64,000 nt of DNA from Methanobacteriaceae archaeon (GCA_030656015.1 JAUSNX010000004.1:434001-498000); one strand, 5' to 3'. Shown: positions 8,860 through 19,500, numbered from the stretch's first letter. Numbers and translations: made by a program. The notes: a model not told the origin generated them from the letters alone.

Positions 8860-10455
8860 TTATTCCTCAGTAAGCATACTCTGTTTTTCATGAGGTGTTA
8901 ATTCTTCAACAATATCTTTAGGATTACCAATTTGGAGTATTTTTCCGCCTCGCATCAAAGCGGCCCGGTCACAAACATCTAAAACAAATTCCATATCGTG
9001 GGAAATAATTAAAAATGTTTGATTAAGCTCTTCACGGGCCTTAATAATAGAATCTGTAACCTGAACACGAGTAATAGGATCCATAGTGCCTGTTGGTTCA
9101 TCCAGAATGACAATATTAGGTTCTTTAATTAAAACTTGGGCCAAAGCAACTCTGTGCCTCTCCCCACCACTTAATTCATCTGGATCTTTGCTTAAGATAG
9201 TCATTGCATAATCTTCTTCGAATCCCACGGCTTTTAGTACATAGGCAGCTTTCATTTTCGCGAACTCCGCAGGCAATTCTAAACTAATTGCTTCGGTAAG
9301 ATTTCCTAAAATATTACGGTGAGGGTAAAGACTGTATTCCTGATGAAGGATTCCCAAATAAGGCATAACCCTGCCTCTGCCTAATGGGCCTTTTTGAGTC
9401 ATATCAATCCAATTTTCACCAAGTTTAACAGATATTTCCCCACTGCTGGGCTCGGTTAATCCAAAAAGAATTCGAGATAATGTTGTTTTTCCAGCCCCAC
9501 TAAGACCCACTACACCAAATATCTCCCCTTGATCAACCTCGAGATCAATACCATCCACTGCTTTTACTACTCCCCGTTCAATGGAATAATAGTGTTTTTT
9601 GACTTGTTTCATCTCAATTATAGGTCCGCCTACTTCAAATTCCTCTCCTTTCTCAGGAAGGGGAACTTGGGCCATGAATTTAGCCACCACATCATCAGGA
9701 GCACCTTCTTCAATAATTTCACCTTTTTCAAGCCAAATTACATGATTAGAAAGTTTTTTCATTACTTCTGGCCAATGCGAAGTGATAACCATAGTAATTC
9801 CCTTATCTTTTACACCATCTACTAGAGCTTCGTGCAGTAATTCCGCAGTTTTAGGATCCAATGTTCCAGTAGGTTCATCCGCCAAAAATAACATGGGTCT
9901 TTTGGCCATTTGTCTTGCAAGAACTACTCTTTGTTTTTCCCCACCACTCAAATCACGAGCAATATGAGTGATTCGATGAGTCATCTGAGTCATTTCCAAT
10001 AATTCTAAGGCGAAATAAGTATTTTCTTCATCCTCTCCACCAACTATTGACTTCATTACATTATCAATAACAGTATCATCTTCATAAAGTGCAAAAGTCC
10101 TCTGGAGCATAATAGATATTCGCCTTTTGATTGCTGCAAAGAATTTTCTATCGCAGTTCCAAAAATCAACACTTTCTACATGTAGCTTGCCACCACACTC
10201 GCAATCCTTTTCATCAAATGAAGGAGGTTCCACCCTCAAGCAATCAGGACAAATAGCAACATTATAAATAATTTTTCCTTTATCCGGTTTATAATCCTTC
10301 ATTCCTCTGAGCATATTAATGAGTACTGATTTTCCTGAACCACTTCTACCTAAAATACCCAAGACACTGCCCTCATTTATGGTTATGTTTAAGTTTTTTA
10401 AAACATCGACGTCATTGAACGTTTTTGTAACGTTTTCTAGCACTATAAAAGACAT
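8860..10455 (-). CDS. atwA: methyl-coenzyme M reductase system, component A2 (ABC-type ATPase)
   Basis: ATP-dependent protein that takes part in reductive activation of the nickel F430 of methyl-CoM reductase. The 531-residue protein has two soluble ABC ATPase halves: Walker A GRSGSGKS (about residue 36) and GLSGAGKT (about 315), signatures DLSGGEKQR and ELSGGERHR, and Walker [12 protein letters not shown] and [12 protein letters not shown] four-cysteine insert in the first half ([10 protein letters not shown]...CECGG) is characteristic of AtwA and may bind metal. There are no membrane segments. The ATG follows GGTGG. Confidence 0.92.
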   Translation of the reverse strand: MSFIVLENVTKTFNDVDVLKNLNITINEGSVLGILGRSGSGKSVLINMLRGMKDYKPDKGKIIYNVAICPDCLRVEPPSFDEKDCECGGKLHVESVDFWNCDRKFFAAIKRRISIMLQRTFALYEDDTVIDNVMKSIVGGEDEENTYFALELLEMTQMTHRITHIARDLSGGEKQRVVLARQMAKRPMLFLADEPTGTLDPKTAELLHEALVDGVKDKGITMVITSHWPEVMKKLSNHVIWLEKGEIIEEGAPDDVVAKFMAQVPLPEKGEEFEVGGPIIEMKQVKKHYYSIERGVVKAVDGIDLEVDQGEIFGVVGLSGAGKTTLSRILFGLTEPSSGEISVKLGENWIDMTQKGPLGRGRVMPYLGILHQEYSLYPHRNILGNLTEAISLELPAEFAKMKAAYVLKAVGFEEDYAMTILSKDPDELSGGERHRVALAQVLIKEPNIVILDEPTGTMDPITRVQVTDSIIKAREELNQTFLIISHDMEFVLDVCDRAALMRGGKILQIGNPKDIVEELTPHEKQSMLTEE

Positions 10456-10725
10456 ACTACCACCTTTTTCAATGAATAGTAATAGATAATAGATTGATAT
10501 CCTATTCTATTTCGTTATTTCCAAATAAATTTAATATTATTTTTTATATCATAATTAATTTAGTCAATCTATTTAAATAAACTTTTTAAATTTTATCGTA
10601 AAGTGTAAATTTTTATATTGATTAAATATTTTAATTGTAAATTATAGAATTCATAATTAATGAATTGAGCTTTGTGAAAAGTTGGTCTTAGTTTATTAAA
10701 TCAGAATGGCAAAATTCAAAAATTT

Positions 10726-11445
10726 TTAAATTTTGGATAAATCAAAATTAATTCGGCCACCCATAGCTGCTCGGGCAATAGATATACCATTGGCCCCCGC
10801 AGATAACATTTTTTTGGCAGAATCGACATCTATAATGGAGTTATTGCCTACTAGAAATGTCTCAATATTCTGACTTATTTCATGAATAATGTCCAAGTCA
10901 GCATAGTCAAATCCTGGCTTCATGGCATCAATATGGATAAAATCACATCCGGCCGATTCGACAGCCTTAACTATTGCTAAATTATCTAAATTTATAACAT
11001 TAGCTCTGAATTTAAGCGAAACCTTTGCTGAAGACTTTTTTACTACTTCTGCAGAAAATTCTTCTAAAAATTCCAAATCTTGCAGCATGGCCTGGCCACA
11101 TCCTATTTCTGTAATTTCACTTTGACGACAATGCGCATTTATTTCGACCACATCAACTTCTTTAATTCTTGAAATCTCGATAATCGGATCTGGAGTAGTA
11201 GAACGCAAGTTTACAGAAACTAATCCATTCCAATTTTCCTTAATCTCCTTGGCCTGATTATAAATTACCTCAAAATAATCTTCTTCATTTATTGAAAATT
11301 CTGGCCTTCCTCTTTGAAGAATTTTTTCACCAGCAGTGATAGTGGGCGAGTCAATATTGTATCCACCTAGGGTAACCATATCAAAACCGAAAGGAATTAA
11401 TTTAAGGCAGAATTTTGCATCAGTTATTCCTGCCATGGGAGCCAA
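10726..11445 (-). CDS. FMN-type TIM-barrel protein, dihydrouridine-synthase-like
   Basis: A protein of about 240 residues with the start of a DUS/dihydroorotate-dehydrogenase barrel (APMAGITDAKFCLKLIPFG), the segment VVEINAHCRQSEITEIGCGQ in the middle, a KVSLKFRAN strand and a phosphate-binding end (LVGNNSIIDVDSAKKMLSAG). The reaction is unknown; it is shorter than true tRNA-dihydrouridine synthases. The first beta strand continues upstream in frame (KVL before APMAG), so the real start is probably earlier than the first ATG: TTG at 11454 or, if rare codons are used, CTG at 11481. No ATG or GTG is available before the in-frame stop. Confidence 0.65.
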   Translation of the reverse strand: MAPMAGITDAKFCLKLIPFGFDMVTLGGYNIDSPTITAGEKILQRGRPEFSINEEDYFEVIYNQAKEIKENWNGLVSVNLRSTTPDPIIEISRIKEVDVVEINAHCRQSEITEIGCGQAMLQDLEFLEEFSAEVVKKSSAKVSLKFRANVINLDNLAIVKAVESAGCDFIHIDAMKPGFDYADLDIIHEISQNIETFLVGNNSIIDVDSAKKMLSAGANGISIARAAMGGRINFDLSKI

Positions 11446-11687
11446 AACTTTAATATAATCAATCCTTTGCAGTTAATATTACCTTTTAATAACCATTGAA
11501 TAAAAAATTAATGGCTATTGGATTTCAGTTAATTAAAATAACATTTTATTCAGTTATTAATTGTTTCATTAATTCTATCGACAGGGTATTAAATCAGTAG
11601 TTCTTAGAAGTACTGAATAATAATTATAAAAAAATTTAGTTTAAGTAATGAATTAATGAAAACTTAAGTTATTATAAATAATATTTA

Positions 11688-12440
11688 TTACTCCTTCATT
11701 ACATGAACCAAGTCTGTAAAACCACTTCTAATCTCTTCTAGAGCTAAATCCGCCAAATTAGCTGCTTTTTCAGCATTAGGGGCTTTTCCAACGCCTGCTT
11801 TTAGGGCAACATTTATTTCATCTTCGATTTCTTTAATTATGGTCAGTAGTCCTTCTGGTTCCAGTCCATTACAAGGTGACATGAAGTTGTCTCCACCAAT
11901 GAAGAAGAGAAGTGATCCTTTTTCAATTAATTTCTTCATTAAAAAGTGCTGAACCCTATTAACGATAAATGAAGTGTCATAAGCAGGAATAATATCTGTT
12001 AAGGAATCTGTGATTCCATTAATATCTATGTGAGCTATTTGAACAAAGCTATCTTCTTTATTAACCAAGCCATCAATAGCTAGAATTTCTTTTCGCTCTT
12101 CCGATTGAGCCCCGCCATGATTTTGAAGAGCTTGTGTGGCATTTCGCTGAGCATCATAAGGAGTTTCTGCTGCACCAACACCCATACTAATGGTTACGGG
12201 ATATCGATTACCAATAGATTTTTGTATGCGCAGATGGTCCTCTACATCCACATTATTGGTTATGGCCAGCATGTTGTCAAAGCGGGTGAAAAAAACCAGC
12301 CCTTGCTTAGCAGCAAACTGTCTTTGCAAATCAGCATATAGTTCTGATTGTAAAATCTGAAGATCTGCCTCGGCTCTTGGAGTTGGAGTAACTGTCCAAG
12401 GGCCGTAGTTGTCAATTTGAATTAGAGTCATTTGTATCAT
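11688..12440 (-). CDS. arfA: GTP cyclohydrolase III (archaeal, ArfA type)
   Basis: Converts GTP to a formylamino-pyrimidine nucleotide, the first step of archaeal riboflavin and of the deazaflavin part of F420. The start [19 protein letters not shown] matches the M. jannaschii enzyme closely, and the two GGDN/GVGKAP-type palm-like domains ([20 protein letters not shown]) are present. Length 250 is normal. It overlaps the end of cofD by 4 bp (ATGA), so two F420-related steps are translationally coupled. Confidence 0.92.
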   Translation of the reverse strand: MIQMTLIQIDNYGPWTVTPTPRAEADLQILQSELYADLQRQFAAKQGLVFFTRFDNMLAITNNVDVEDHLRIQKSIGNRYPVTISMGVGAAETPYDAQRNATQALQNHGGAQSEERKEILAIDGLVNKEDSFVQIAHIDINGITDSLTDIIPAYDTSFIVNRVQHFLMKKLIEKGSLLFFIGGDNFMSPCNGLEPEGLLTIIKEIEDEINVALKAGVGKAPNAEKAANLADLALEEIRSGFTDLVHVMKE

Positions 12441-13342
12441 AATATTCCACTCAATACTGTTCTGGCTAACATAACTTTATCCCCAATGTTTCTCATCTTG
12501 GTGTTTGTTATTGTGACCTCTTTTATTAGTTTTTCTATTTCTTTCTCTAAAAGTGTATCATCAGGGTCAATAACAAACTTATCTAAAAAATCTGCATACA
12601 TGGAACAAACACCTACTGATGAGACAGGTAGGTTCGCTGCTTCCATAAATTTAGCCGCGGGGCCACTAACTGGCAAATTACCAATTATGGGCGAAATTCC
12701 CACGACATAAGCTTTTTTCAGTGCTTTTTTCACACCATTCATTGATATTATGGGACCTATAGAAGTAATCGGGTTTGAAGGCCCAATAATCACTATTTCA
12801 GATTCTTCAATTGATTCTATTACTCCCGGAGCCGGTTCCACATAATTATAAACCACTTCTAAAACATCCAGTTCAGCTTTTTCTTTAATTAAAAACTGAT
12901 GAAAACTCATTTCTCCTTGAGGAGTTAGAATTTTAATCTCAGATTGCTCATCACTCATGGGTCGAATCATTGCTTTGATTTTAAGGGCTTTTCTTTGAAT
13001 ATCAACTGCTTGGGAGAGAGAATGATTTTTTATAAGCATTGTTTTTTGTATTTTCAAAGCTCGGTCCTGGTCTCCAATTCGCAACAGCTCTGGAGAACCA
13101 AATTCATTTAATTTTTCATTAGTAATGAATGTATCATCTTTCAGCCCATACCAGGTTTCATCGTTTATTAAATTTGATAGAGTATAAAGAACCGTGTCAA
13201 TATCCGGAGTTACATAAACTCCAGAGAAATAATCATTTTCCACAGTATTTACTACCACATTAATTAAAGAAGGATTAATAGTCTCTTTGATTCCTTGAAT
13301 TAATTTAGGAGTTCCCGTGCCACCAGATAATACTGTGATCAT
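12437..13342 (-). CDS. cofD: 2-phospho-L-lactate transferase (F420 biosynthesis)
   Basis: Transfers the phospholactyl group to FO to make F420-0. The N-terminus [18 protein letters not shown] carries the nucleotide-binding motif of the CofD family, [13 protein letters not shown] is the second conserved site and [13 protein letters not shown] the third. Length 301 is typical. It is directly coupled to arfA downstream, and cofE lies just upstream on the same strand, giving an F420 cluster. Confidence 0.95.
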   Translation of the reverse strand: MITVLSGGTGTPKLIQGIKETINPSLINVVVNTVENDYFSGVYVTPDIDTVLYTLSNLINDETWYGLKDDTFITNEKLNEFGSPELLRIGDQDRALKIQKTMLIKNHSLSQAVDIQRKALKIKAMIRPMSDEQSEIKILTPQGEMSFHQFLIKEKAELDVLEVVYNYVEPAPGVIESIEESEIVIIGPSNPITSIGPIISMNGVKKALKKAYVVGISPIIGNLPVSGPAAKFMEAANLPVSSVGVCSMYADFLDKFVIDPDDTLLEKEIEKLIKEVTITNTKMRNIGDKVMLARTVLSGIL

Positions 13343-13605
13343 TTAAATCTCTCTTTTTTAAAATTAATCTTAATATTTTTTCTTATTGTTAAATCTAGAA
13401 ATTGTTATTTTAGTATTAGTTTTAATTCCATTATTCTAATTTTAATTCTAATATTCTAAAATTACAAAATTTAAATAAAATCTAATAATTTCAATCAAGA
13501 GTATATTGTAATAGAAATTGAATGTAATATAAAATTTATTGTTTCATTCATTTGATTTTCTAGATTATTAACTATTTTATTGAGTTTATAAAAAATAATT
13601 AACTT

Positions 13606-14367
13606 TTAACGGAATGCATCAAATTTTTTAGGCCTTATCAGAGATTTAGCCCCATCTACTACATTCCTAAGATTATTAAAATTATTATATCCTTTTATAA
13701 TAACAACAGGTATTCCTTCATCGGCCTGGCCCATTATTAAAGATGCTGAAGCAGCTAATTCATCTGCTACTGCTATTTGAGTGGTTTGAAGTTCCCGACC
13801 ATATAAATCAATTTCACCCTGACGATTCCAGAGCGAATTTATTCCAGAAACACCTATAGCAACCCCAACCGCGCCTTCTCTGAAAGGCCTACCCTGGGTG
13901 TCTGAAATAATTACTGCGAGATCCTTTTGAGTACTATTCTCAAGATTATTTCTCAATTGCAATGCGCTTTTATCAGGATTAATGGGTATAGGAGTGGCTT
14001 TTCCTTCATCCACATTGGATTCATCAATTCCGGCATTGGCACAAATAAAACTATGTTTAGTCTCAGATACGATGAAATCAGGCCCTACTCTAATAATTTC
14101 ATTGGATTCTTGAATTATTGCTTCAACTAGTTTTGGATCTTTACCTGTTTTTTCAGCCAGCTCCATAGCTTTGGTACTTGGAACAATGGATTCTAAATCA
14201 ATAAAATTCCCTTCAGCCTTAGAGATTAATGTTTCAGCAACTACCAGAATATCACCATCATTCAGAGTTATTCCCTGCAGGTTAGTGGATTTAAGAATTA
14301 ACTCTTGCAAATTATCTCCCTCATTTACCAGAGGAATTTCAGTAAGGCCTATTAATTGGATTTGCAT
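13606..14367 (-). CDS. cofE: coenzyme F420-0:L-glutamate ligase
   Basis: GTP-dependent addition of glutamates to F420-0. Conserved features are [18 protein letters not shown] at the start, [24 protein letters not shown] and the metal/GTP-site [19 protein letters not shown]. The frame is open back to 14475, overlapping purO, but the ATG at 14367 has GGTG at correct spacing and begins with the family-typical MQIQLIGL, giving 253 residues. It lies in the same direction as cofD and arfA, 263 bp upstream of cofD. Confidence 0.94.
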   Translation of the reverse strand: MQIQLIGLTEIPLVNEGDNLQELILKSTNLQGITLNDGDILVVAETLISKAEGNFIDLESIVPSTKAMELAEKTGKDPKLVEAIIQESNEIIRVGPDFIVSETKHSFICANAGIDESNVDEGKATPIPINPDKSALQLRNNLENSTQKDLAVIISDTQGRPFREGAVGVAIGVSGINSLWNRQGEIDLYGRELQTTQIAVADELAASASLIMGQADEGIPVVIIKGYNNFNNLRNVVDGAKSLIRPKKFDAFR

Positions 14368-14453
14368 TGAAACACCGTTAAAAAGTATTTTATTATAATT
14401 ATTGTATTTTACTTTCCCATCAATTAAATAAAGCAATATTTTAGAGGAATTAG

Positions 14454-15056
14454 TTAAATTGAACTTAATTCCCATTTATTCCCTAAAAAGGCCGCTGCAG
14501 AAGTTACCGGATTAGTGAATTCTTCAAATTTGCCTTTATTCATGATGAATTCTGAGGCTTCTTGAGAGTTAGATGCTTCAAATTCGACTTTATTGGGTTT
14601 AATGTGTTCATAAGTAGATATGTAACATGATTCTCCCTCAGGAACTTTCTCAACAATCAAATTTTCGTGAGTAACAATACCAATATAAGCTTCGCCAGAT
14701 TTAGTAACTGCTCCAGCGATTCTTGGAGTATTGAAGTCGTCTTTTTCATAGTCCATAGTCATTAAAGATAATGCCAGAGCATCTCTAATATTCATTCCTA
14801 CAGAAATCTTATCTGCAATTACATCAGTATGAGATCCATTAGAAACAACAGCAATATCATCAACTATTTTTATACAATTATATGCTATGTAAGGATTTAC
14901 AAAAACATCCTTTTCATGTCCTTCTTTAGGAATGATGGCCACCCTATCTTCAAAGGATTTGGCCATTCTATTTGGAAAAGATCTGCTTGAAACCCTATAT
15001 GCTACATAAGACCCATTATCATTATTTCCGACGGATAAAATTCTACCAAGATACAT
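14454..15056 (-). CDS. purO: archaeal IMP cyclohydrolase
   Basis: Closes the purine ring (FAICAR to IMP), last step of purine synthesis, by the archaeal PurO rather than PurH. The N-terminus [10 protein letters not shown] and [16 protein letters not shown] are diagnostic, as are [12 protein letters not shown] and RIAGAV. Length 200 is normal. GGTGA precedes the ATG. It lies upstream of cofE on the same strand with an 86-bp gap, so co-transcription is possible. Confidence 0.93.
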   Translation of the reverse strand: MYLGRILSVGNNDNGSYVAYRVSSRSFPNRMAKSFEDRVAIIPKEGHEKDVFVNPYIAYNCIKIVDDIAVVSNGSHTDVIADKISVGMNIRDALALSLMTMDYEKDDFNTPRIAGAVTKSGEAYIGIVTHENLIVEKVPEGESCYISTYEHIKPNKVEFEASNSQEASEFIMNKGKFEEFTNPVTSAAAFLGNKWELSSI

Positions 15057-15168
15057 TTTTTCACCAATTACTCTACTTAAATTGTAAAAACATTATGCAA
15101 ATTAAAGTAAACTTAATTAAATAAATTTTAATTTTTAATAAATATCTGAATTGAATTATTTTAGAAGA

Positions 15169-15564
15169 TCATATATTACTAGGAGATTTAACCGCCTCGT
15201 TCACAGACATGCCTGGAGGCGTAGTAATGATAATCATCTTATTTTTAGGCTTTATAATGATCTCCCCCTCATCAATTACACGAGTATGTACTGCAATAGA
15301 GCTATCTTTAATTAAATTGGACACATTAACCCCATTTACAGTTACTGTTTCTAATCCAGCCACAGGTATAAGATAATAGTCGGAAGGACCCATACTTTCT
15401 GTTTGCTGAGGTTTACCTGATGAAGAAGTATCTGCTGCTTGAAAACTGCTAGTAACTATTACAAATATCAATATAGTAAAAAGAATGTCAATGAAAGGCA
15501 CCATATTGAAGCGAGGATTATTTCCTTTAAGCTTTTTTCGGTACTTATCAACGTCTATTGCCAT
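15169..15564 (-). CDS. ExbD/TolR-like biopolymer transport protein
   Basis: A 131-residue single-span membrane protein. Residues 1-17 are cytoplasmic and basic, and the span FNMVPFIDILFTILIFVIVTSSF includes the proton-carrying aspartate (FID) typical of ExbD/TolR. The remaining part is extracytoplasmic and ends in a beta-type domain. It follows the ExbB-like gene by 114 bp in the same direction; together they should form a proton-driven motor complex. No TonB or outer membrane exists here, so its task is unclear. Confidence 0.85.
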   Translation of the reverse strand: MAIDVDKYRKKLKGNNPRFNMVPFIDILFTILIFVIVTSSFQAADTSSSGKPQQTESMGPSDYYLIPVAGLETVTVNGVNVSNLIKDSSIAVHTRVIDEGEIIIKPKNKMIIITTPPGMSVNEAVKSPSNI

Positions 15565-15678
15565 TTGAACCCCTTTTAATGATTATAAAATACATTAGTT
15601 TTTTTGAATATTTAATTAAGTTATTAATTAACTTTTATTCATCAAAATTTATTTTTGTAGTTCACTTTTTTATTATTA

Positions 15679-16518
15679 CTATTGTTTTAATTTACTTTCC
15701 ACGATTTCAGCACTAGCATTGCATTTTTCTAAAATGATATTGTTGATACTTTTCTCCAGCATACTTGGTTTAAAAGCAAGCCATATATTAGATTCAGGTT
15801 CATTTATTTCCTTGACATTTACAATACCTTCAGAATCCCGGAGAGCATCCACTGCACAAGGAATATCAGTATCTACCATTAATCTCACAGTAGCATATCC
15901 CCAATTAGTCATTTTCTTTGCCAATTCAATTTTATCCATCTCTTTTTCAATTAGGCCAGTTATATAAGAATAAAGAGGCAATAATGTTATGGCTACGGCT
16001 AAACCAGCAATAGTTGTAATTAATGATATGTAAATTCCTTCAGCCATGCCTGAAGAGTTTCCACCAATACCCATAGCTTTAAAAGTGTACCATATACCAA
16101 TTACCGTACCAATAAGGCCTAAAAGAGGAGCAATCTCGATCATGGTCCTCAGCATGCTTAAACCCTTAGTCATTACACTCATTTCAACGATGAAAACCCT
16201 TTCCATCGCATCTTCAACTTCAGATTTATTTCTATATCCTATTTTTAGAGCTTCAGAAATTATTCTAGAAACTGGATTTTGATAGTGGCCAATAGATTTT
16301 AGAGCTTCCAGTGATCCGCCGCGCTCCATCGCATCATTGACCGTGTTAATAATCTGAGGTGTACTTGCTTTAGAAATTTTTCTTAAATAGTGAATCTTTT
16401 CAAGAGATGTAATAAGACCATAAATTCCAATTATAGCAATAATATAAGTTATTATTCCCCCATTTTTGAACATTTCTAAAATGGTGCCAAAAGTACTGGT
16501 AAAGAAGTCGAATATCAT
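15679..16518 (-). CDS. MotA/TolQ/ExbB-family proton channel protein
   Basis: A 279-residue membrane protein with a first span (IITYIIAIIGIYGLITSLEKI), a cytoplasmic part, and two long C-terminal spans including APLLGLIGTVIGIWYTFKAMG and ISLITTIAGLAVAITLLPLYSY, the signature of ExbB/TolQ. The C-terminal 90 residues form an extra cytoplasmic domain, not standard for ExbB. GGAG precedes the ATG. It forms a pair with the ExbD-like gene downstream. Confidence 0.87.
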   Translation of the reverse strand: MIFDFFTSTFGTILEMFKNGGIITYIIAIIGIYGLITSLEKIHYLRKISKASTPQIINTVNDAMERGGSLEALKSIGHYQNPVSRIISEALKIGYRNKSEVEDAMERVFIVEMSVMTKGLSMLRTMIEIAPLLGLIGTVIGIWYTFKAMGIGGNSSGMAEGIYISLITTIAGLAVAITLLPLYSYITGLIEKEMDKIELAKKMTNWGYATVRLMVDTDIPCAVDALRDSEGIVNVKEINEPESNIWLAFKPSMLEKSINNIILEKCNASAEIVESKLKQ

Positions 16519-16874
16519 AATATCTCCTTTAATGAGTTAATTTATTCATTATCAGTTATTCTTATTGATTTTAATTTTTAAGATAATCCGGTTAATATCT
16601 AATAATTCATTAAATAATCTTCTTAATATCTCAAAAAATATTAAAGATAAATTAATTAATTTTATAATGATTTCAGATAAAGTTCATTTTTTAGATTTAT
16701 TTAATATTTTAGATAGATGATGCTATAATAAATTAGTATTTAAAAATAGTGTTTTTATGGTTGATTTAAAAAGTTTTATAAATATTTAATTTTGGTTTTT
16801 AATAGTTGAAAATACATTAAACTAGTTTTAAAAAGCTAATATTTAATTATTTACTATAATTTATCCGATATGAA
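16519..16874. other. AT-rich intergenic stretch without recognisable genes
   Basis: Very AT-rich (long runs of A/T, ATTTAATATT-like words). It should contain the promoter of the ExbB gene at its left end and the 3' end signal of rnhB's neighbourhood at its right. I see no tRNA, open frame or strong palindrome. Confidence 0.5.
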
Positions 16875-17513
16875 CTATTTTTTGTTTTTAAGTTTTTCTA
16901 CAGTGGCCCATGATTTTCTAACAAAATCTGGAAGCTCATCATACTCAAATTTCTGTAAAAAAGCCTTTGTTCTTGGATCACTAGGATATCCAGAACCCAT
17001 ACCCCCCATTTTTTTGTATTGTCGGTTTAATTTTTCAATTTCAATATCTCTTTCGACTTTAGCCACAATGGATGCCGCAGCCACAGGAATATATTTATCA
17101 TCAGCCCCGTGCTCTGACATGACATCCATTTCATCACCTACAACTTCCTTAATTTGACGGGTAAGTCTTGCCGGATCAACATCTACAGAATCAATAATAA
17201 CCGAATCGGCTTGGGCCATGTTAATAATTTTCATCATGGCAATTTTTTCAATTTCATTTAAATTGACATCCTTGGCCCGTAAATTATCTATATCCTGAGC
17301 AGTTATTTTCACAACATGACAATCAGCCATCTTCCTTATTTTACGGGCTAAAACATTTCTTCGGGAAGGAGTTAGTTTTTTAGAATCTTTTATTCCCATT
17401 CTCTCCAAAATAGCTATCTTTTCTTGAGGTATAACTGCCCCACATACAACTAAAGGGCCTAACACAGGACCCCTTCCCGCTTCATCGATTCCTAAAATCT
17501 TCATTTTTTTCAT
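16875..17513 (-). CDS. rnhB: ribonuclease HII
   Basis: Removes RNA from RNA-DNA hybrids, e.g. misincorporated ribonucleotides. Motifs: ILGIDEAGRGPVLGPLVV (first catalytic Asp-Glu), KDSKKLTPSRRN, the third Asp in VIIDSVDVDP, and HGADDKYIPVAAASIVAKVERD. The C-terminus GSGYPSDPRTKAFL matches archaeal RNase HII. Length 212 is normal. The start is either of the two close ATGs (17513 or 17504). Stands alone between AT-rich gaps. Confidence 0.95.
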   Translation of the reverse strand: MKKMKILGIDEAGRGPVLGPLVVCGAVIPQEKIAILERMGIKDSKKLTPSRRNVLARKIRKMADCHVVKITAQDIDNLRAKDVNLNEIEKIAMMKIINMAQADSVIIDSVDVDPARLTRQIKEVVGDEMDVMSEHGADDKYIPVAAASIVAKVERDIEIEKLNRQYKKMGGMGSGYPSDPRTKAFLQKFEYDELPDFVRKSWATVEKLKNKK

Positions 17514-17786
17514 CTGCTTTTGATAATAATTCTAGAATATATCTGGATTATTGATTGAATACTTAATTATACATTATAAATATAATACTAATTCTTTAAG
17601 CTTATTATAATTTAATAAGTCTACTTAATAAACAGTTGAATAAATAAAATTTCTGAAATATTAATTAATATTAAATATAATATTTCGGAAGATAAATAAG
17701 TTAAAAAAATATTTGAAATGAATTAATTAAATTTTTCTTAAATTTATTTTATTAAAAATTAAAAAAAAGTTAAAAATAGATTAAAT

Positions 17787-18860
17787 CTATTTCATTGCTT
17801 TTAATCTGACTTCAGGCTCTAAAGCACGAGGTTCAGCAGCCACAATAGCCGCTCCTTTGGCCACTACAGTCATAGGGTCATTGGAAATTTCTACTGGAAT
17901 TCCTACTTCTTCAAATATTCGTTCTTTAAGACCTTTTAATTGAGATGTTCCTCCAACAACAACTGTTTTGTTGTATACTCCGGAAATTAACTCAGGAGAT
18001 AACCTTTCCAGAACAGCAGCCAATGCTTCCACAATTTTCACTACAATTGGCTCCGCAGCATTAGCAACCATGGTTGAATCAACTTCTATCTCTTTAGGCT
18101 TGTTAGTCTTCATGCACTTACCAATTAAGCTGGTTGTTTCTATTTCTAGATCTGCGTTTGAATGAACCATTCCAACCTTAATTTTAGCTTTTTCAGCTTC
18201 GTGAATGCCTATTTCAACTTCATATTTCTGTTTAACTTGGTCTACGATGTTATCATCCACATCGTCCCCACCCCAGCGAATGGTTTCTATATCAGTTATT
18301 CCACCCAAAGATATAACAACCAAGTCACTGGATCCAGCACCAATATCAATTACCATGGTTCCTGCAGCTTCAGCGATAGGTAAACCGGCGCCTATGGCTG
18401 CAGAAAGGCCTTCACTAATTACAAGAACATAACTGGCCCCGGCTTTTCGTCCAATTTCTTCAACAGCGTTGCGTTCCACTTCAGAAGCGTCACCAGGAAT
18501 ACCAATAACAATCCTATCAATACTGGTCGTATCTTCTTCAGAGCCCATTTCCATAGCAAAAACTAAAAGTGCTTCAGCTTGTGCTACACTTTCAATAACA
18601 CCTTTTCTTAAAGGTCTTACTGCCACAATGTCTTCAGGAGTTCTTCCCAGCATAGACTTTGCTTCTTCACCCACAGCTAGCACATAAGAAGGATCATCCT
18701 TTTTAACTGCTACAACTGAAGGAATTTTATATAAGTCAAATTTATCACCAGATGGTTTTGCTACCACAGTGTTAAGAGTACCTAAATCAATACCTAAAGT
18801 ACTGGTAAGGGCTTTTTTTCTATCTTCTTGCTCTACCTTCTTTTTCCCAAATGAAAACAT
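17787..18860 (-). CDS. mreB: MreB/actin-like rod-shape protein
   Basis: A 357-residue actin-fold ATPase. Phosphate-1 motif is TLGIDLGTLNTVVA, the connecting and phosphate-2 region AGTMVIDIGAGSSDLVVISL, the adenosine motif TVVVGGTSQLKGL. An amphipathic or basic N-terminus (MFSFGKKK) resembles membrane-anchoring MreB tails. MreB homologues occur in pseudomurein-walled methanogens, where they probably guide wall synthesis. GAGGAGGAAT inside the end of the upstream gene serves as ribosome-binding site and the gap is a single base, so the two genes form one translational unit. Confidence 0.85.
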   Translation of the reverse strand: MFSFGKKKVEQEDRKKALTSTLGIDLGTLNTVVAKPSGDKFDLYKIPSVVAVKKDDPSYVLAVGEEAKSMLGRTPEDIVAVRPLRKGVIESVAQAEALLVFAMEMGSEEDTTSIDRIVIGIPGDASEVERNAVEEIGRKAGASYVLVISEGLSAAIGAGLPIAEAAGTMVIDIGAGSSDLVVISLGGITDIETIRWGGDDVDDNIVDQVKQKYEVEIGIHEAEKAKIKVGMVHSNADLEIETTSLIGKCMKTNKPKEIEVDSTMVANAAEPIVVKIVEALAAVLERLSPELISGVYNKTVVVGGTSQLKGLKERIFEEVGIPVEISNDPMTVVAKGAAIVAAEPRALEPEVRLKAMK

Positions 18861-18861
18861 A

Positions 18862-19500
18862 TTATTCCTCCTCTAAGATCTTATTAAATTCTACAACGAA
18901 TACCTTGTTAGATTTGGCCACTTCATTGATTTTTTCAATATTTTTTTCCTCTACAGATATAAGAATCGTAGATAAACCCACGTCAGTCATTTTAAATAGT
19001 GGATCTACAACATCCCTAATAATTTGAGGTAAATGGTCAGTTAAATAAACATCAGTTTCAATAAAACCCGTAGTGGTATCTTCTAAAATAAAAGAGAATT
19101 CAATTTGGCCTTTTTCAGCATCACCTGCAAATTTCTTAATGGCATTATCTGGCCCAGCTAATAAAAGGAGATTTGGCTCATTTTTTACATAATACGGGGC
19201 AATTTTAAGATAAGCACCACCATTTTCTTTACAAATTAAACTTAATTCCCTTATTTTATCAGTATCCCCATATAACATAATAAAATCAAATTTTTTTCTT
19301 ACAAATGACTCTTTTAAGTCCACATGTTCTCGGAACAAAATTTTAACCCGATCTTTAGAAGAAATAGCAGAGTATGCTACATTATTAACCATTTCTTCAT
19401 TTCCAGCAATTACACACCAAATATTATCAGAACTTTGGGTGGTGGAAACCTGTGCTGCTTTTCGGAGAACTTTTATTTTACTTTCAATCATTAATACCAC
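18862..19500 (-). CDS. unknown protein co-encoded with MreB
   Basis: Not recognised. A soluble protein of about 210 residues with no signal peptide or membrane span. It has an alternating alpha/beta appearance: DNIWCVIAGNEEMVNNVAYSA, KFDFIMLYGDTDKIREL and NLLLLAGPDNAIKKF suggest Rossmann-like strands, and the C-terminal half (GLSTILISVEEKNIEKINEV) could be a second small domain. The start is GTG at 19500 or, better, ATG at 19491. It ends one base before mreB and carries that gene's ribosome-binding site. A function in assembling or localising MreB filaments is inferred purely from this coupling. Confidence 0.7.
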   Translation of the reverse strand: MVLMIESKIKVLRKAAQVSTTQSSDNIWCVIAGNEEMVNNVAYSAISSKDRVKILFREHVDLKESFVRKKFDFIMLYGDTDKIRELSLICKENGGAYLKIAPYYVKNEPNLLLLAGPDNAIKKFAGDAEKGQIEFSFILEDTTTGFIETDVYLTDHLPQIIRDVVDPLFKMTDVGLSTILISVEEKNIEKINEVAKSNKVFVVEFNKILEEE

